Assembly: GCA_029251375.1 (NCBI GenBank)
Contig: JAQXDL010000044.1
Coordinates: 224,681 to 288,680, forward strand
DNA length: 64,000 nucleotides
Direction of reading: 5' to 3'
DNA from: Pseudomonadales bacterium
GTDB taxonomy: Bacteria; Pseudomonadota; Gammaproteobacteria; Pseudomonadales; Azotimanducaceae
The position numbers and the translations under genes were made by a program. Within the stretch, counting starts at the first letter, position 1. Every line of letters begins with the position of its first letter. Below, in pieces: positions 63,956 through 64,000 of the stretch. Under the pieces are notes generated by a model. It was not told the origin of the DNA. It searched no databases and saw only the letters and a list, made by a program, of their open reading frames with translations.

Positions 63956-64000
63956 AAAGGTTGACTTTCAATGGCTATAAAAAAAGGCTAACCTGTTTTG

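Noticed and set aside
63955..64000. Hairpin after the DUF188 gene as terminator
   Set aside because: Stem of six pairs with a 25-base loop and cut by the window end; cannot be judged.

Overview
The window reads as chromosome of a free-living, probably marine or aquatic gammaproteobacterium. Reasons: adjacent cmoA and cmoB (tRNA wobble uridine modification), a complete phoB-phoR-pstSCAB-phoU block, AcrAB-type RND efflux, DUF481 and TIGR04219 outer-membrane proteins, and many acyl-CoA dehydrogenases plus a CYP153-type alkane hydroxylase, which point to aerobic lipid or hydrocarbon catabolism. I see no rRNA, tRNA, CRISPR array, insertion sequence or phage module. The species cannot be named from the sequence alone.

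Layout. 0-17.9 kb: two metallo-beta-lactamase-fold hydrolases, three acyl-CoA dehydrogenases, a CYP153-like P450, glutamate dehydrogenase, an MFS transporter, a metallophosphoesterase, a DUF1631/PilZ pair and three alpha/beta hydrolases. 18-25 kb: rluA, a cmoA-membrane protein-cmoB operon, an HNH endonuclease, two calcineurin-like phosphoesterases and a class III CoA-transferase. 26-28.6 kb: an UrcA-like secreted protein, a thioesterase and a fourth acyl-CoA dehydrogenase. 28.7-36 kb: the phosphate-starvation regulon in the order sensor/regulator, high-affinity transporter, PhoU. 36-49.6 kb: acyl-CoA synthetase, SDR, DUF481 protein, RND pump, enoyl-CoA hydratase, CBS protein, panD, a double YjbR-like protein, an SMP-30-like lactonase and a 2-hydroxyacid dehydrogenase. 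49.8-55 kb: a truncated AraC-type regulator, then an octaheme cytochrome/TPR protein overlapping a trypsin-like PDZ protease and followed by a K+-channel-like protein. 54.7-60 kb: envelope genes, including an out-of-frame SYLF/repeat-protein overlap and four small lipoproteins (MliC-like, Kazal-like, DUF4136, DUF3313). 60-64 kb: small enzymes, a TetR regulator preceded by an unusual 17-bp tandem repeat, a HAD pseudogene and a DUF188 protein.

How genes work together. The acyl-CoA synthetase, four acyl-CoA dehydrogenases, enoyl-CoA hydratase, SDR, thioesterase and CoA-transferase supply most steps of a beta-oxidation-like pathway but sit in separate small units. PhoR/PhoB most likely control the adjacent pst operon; both promoter regions carry similar 7-mers at 11-bp period. 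The 50.5-54.6 kb genes look like one envelope operon joining a multiheme electron carrier to a protease.

The most noteworthy signals are: (i) N- and C-terminal parts of a DUF1631 protein encoded 11 kb apart on opposite strands, in the arrangement an inversion would give; (ii) the frame-shifted SYLF/repeat-protein junction; (iii) three overlapping hexapeptide mini-ORFs upstream of the TetR gene, made by a tandem repeat; (iv) the octaheme-TPR/protease/channel operon; and (v) several short tandem repeats with different units (7, 13, 14, 17, 17 bp), mostly intergenic.
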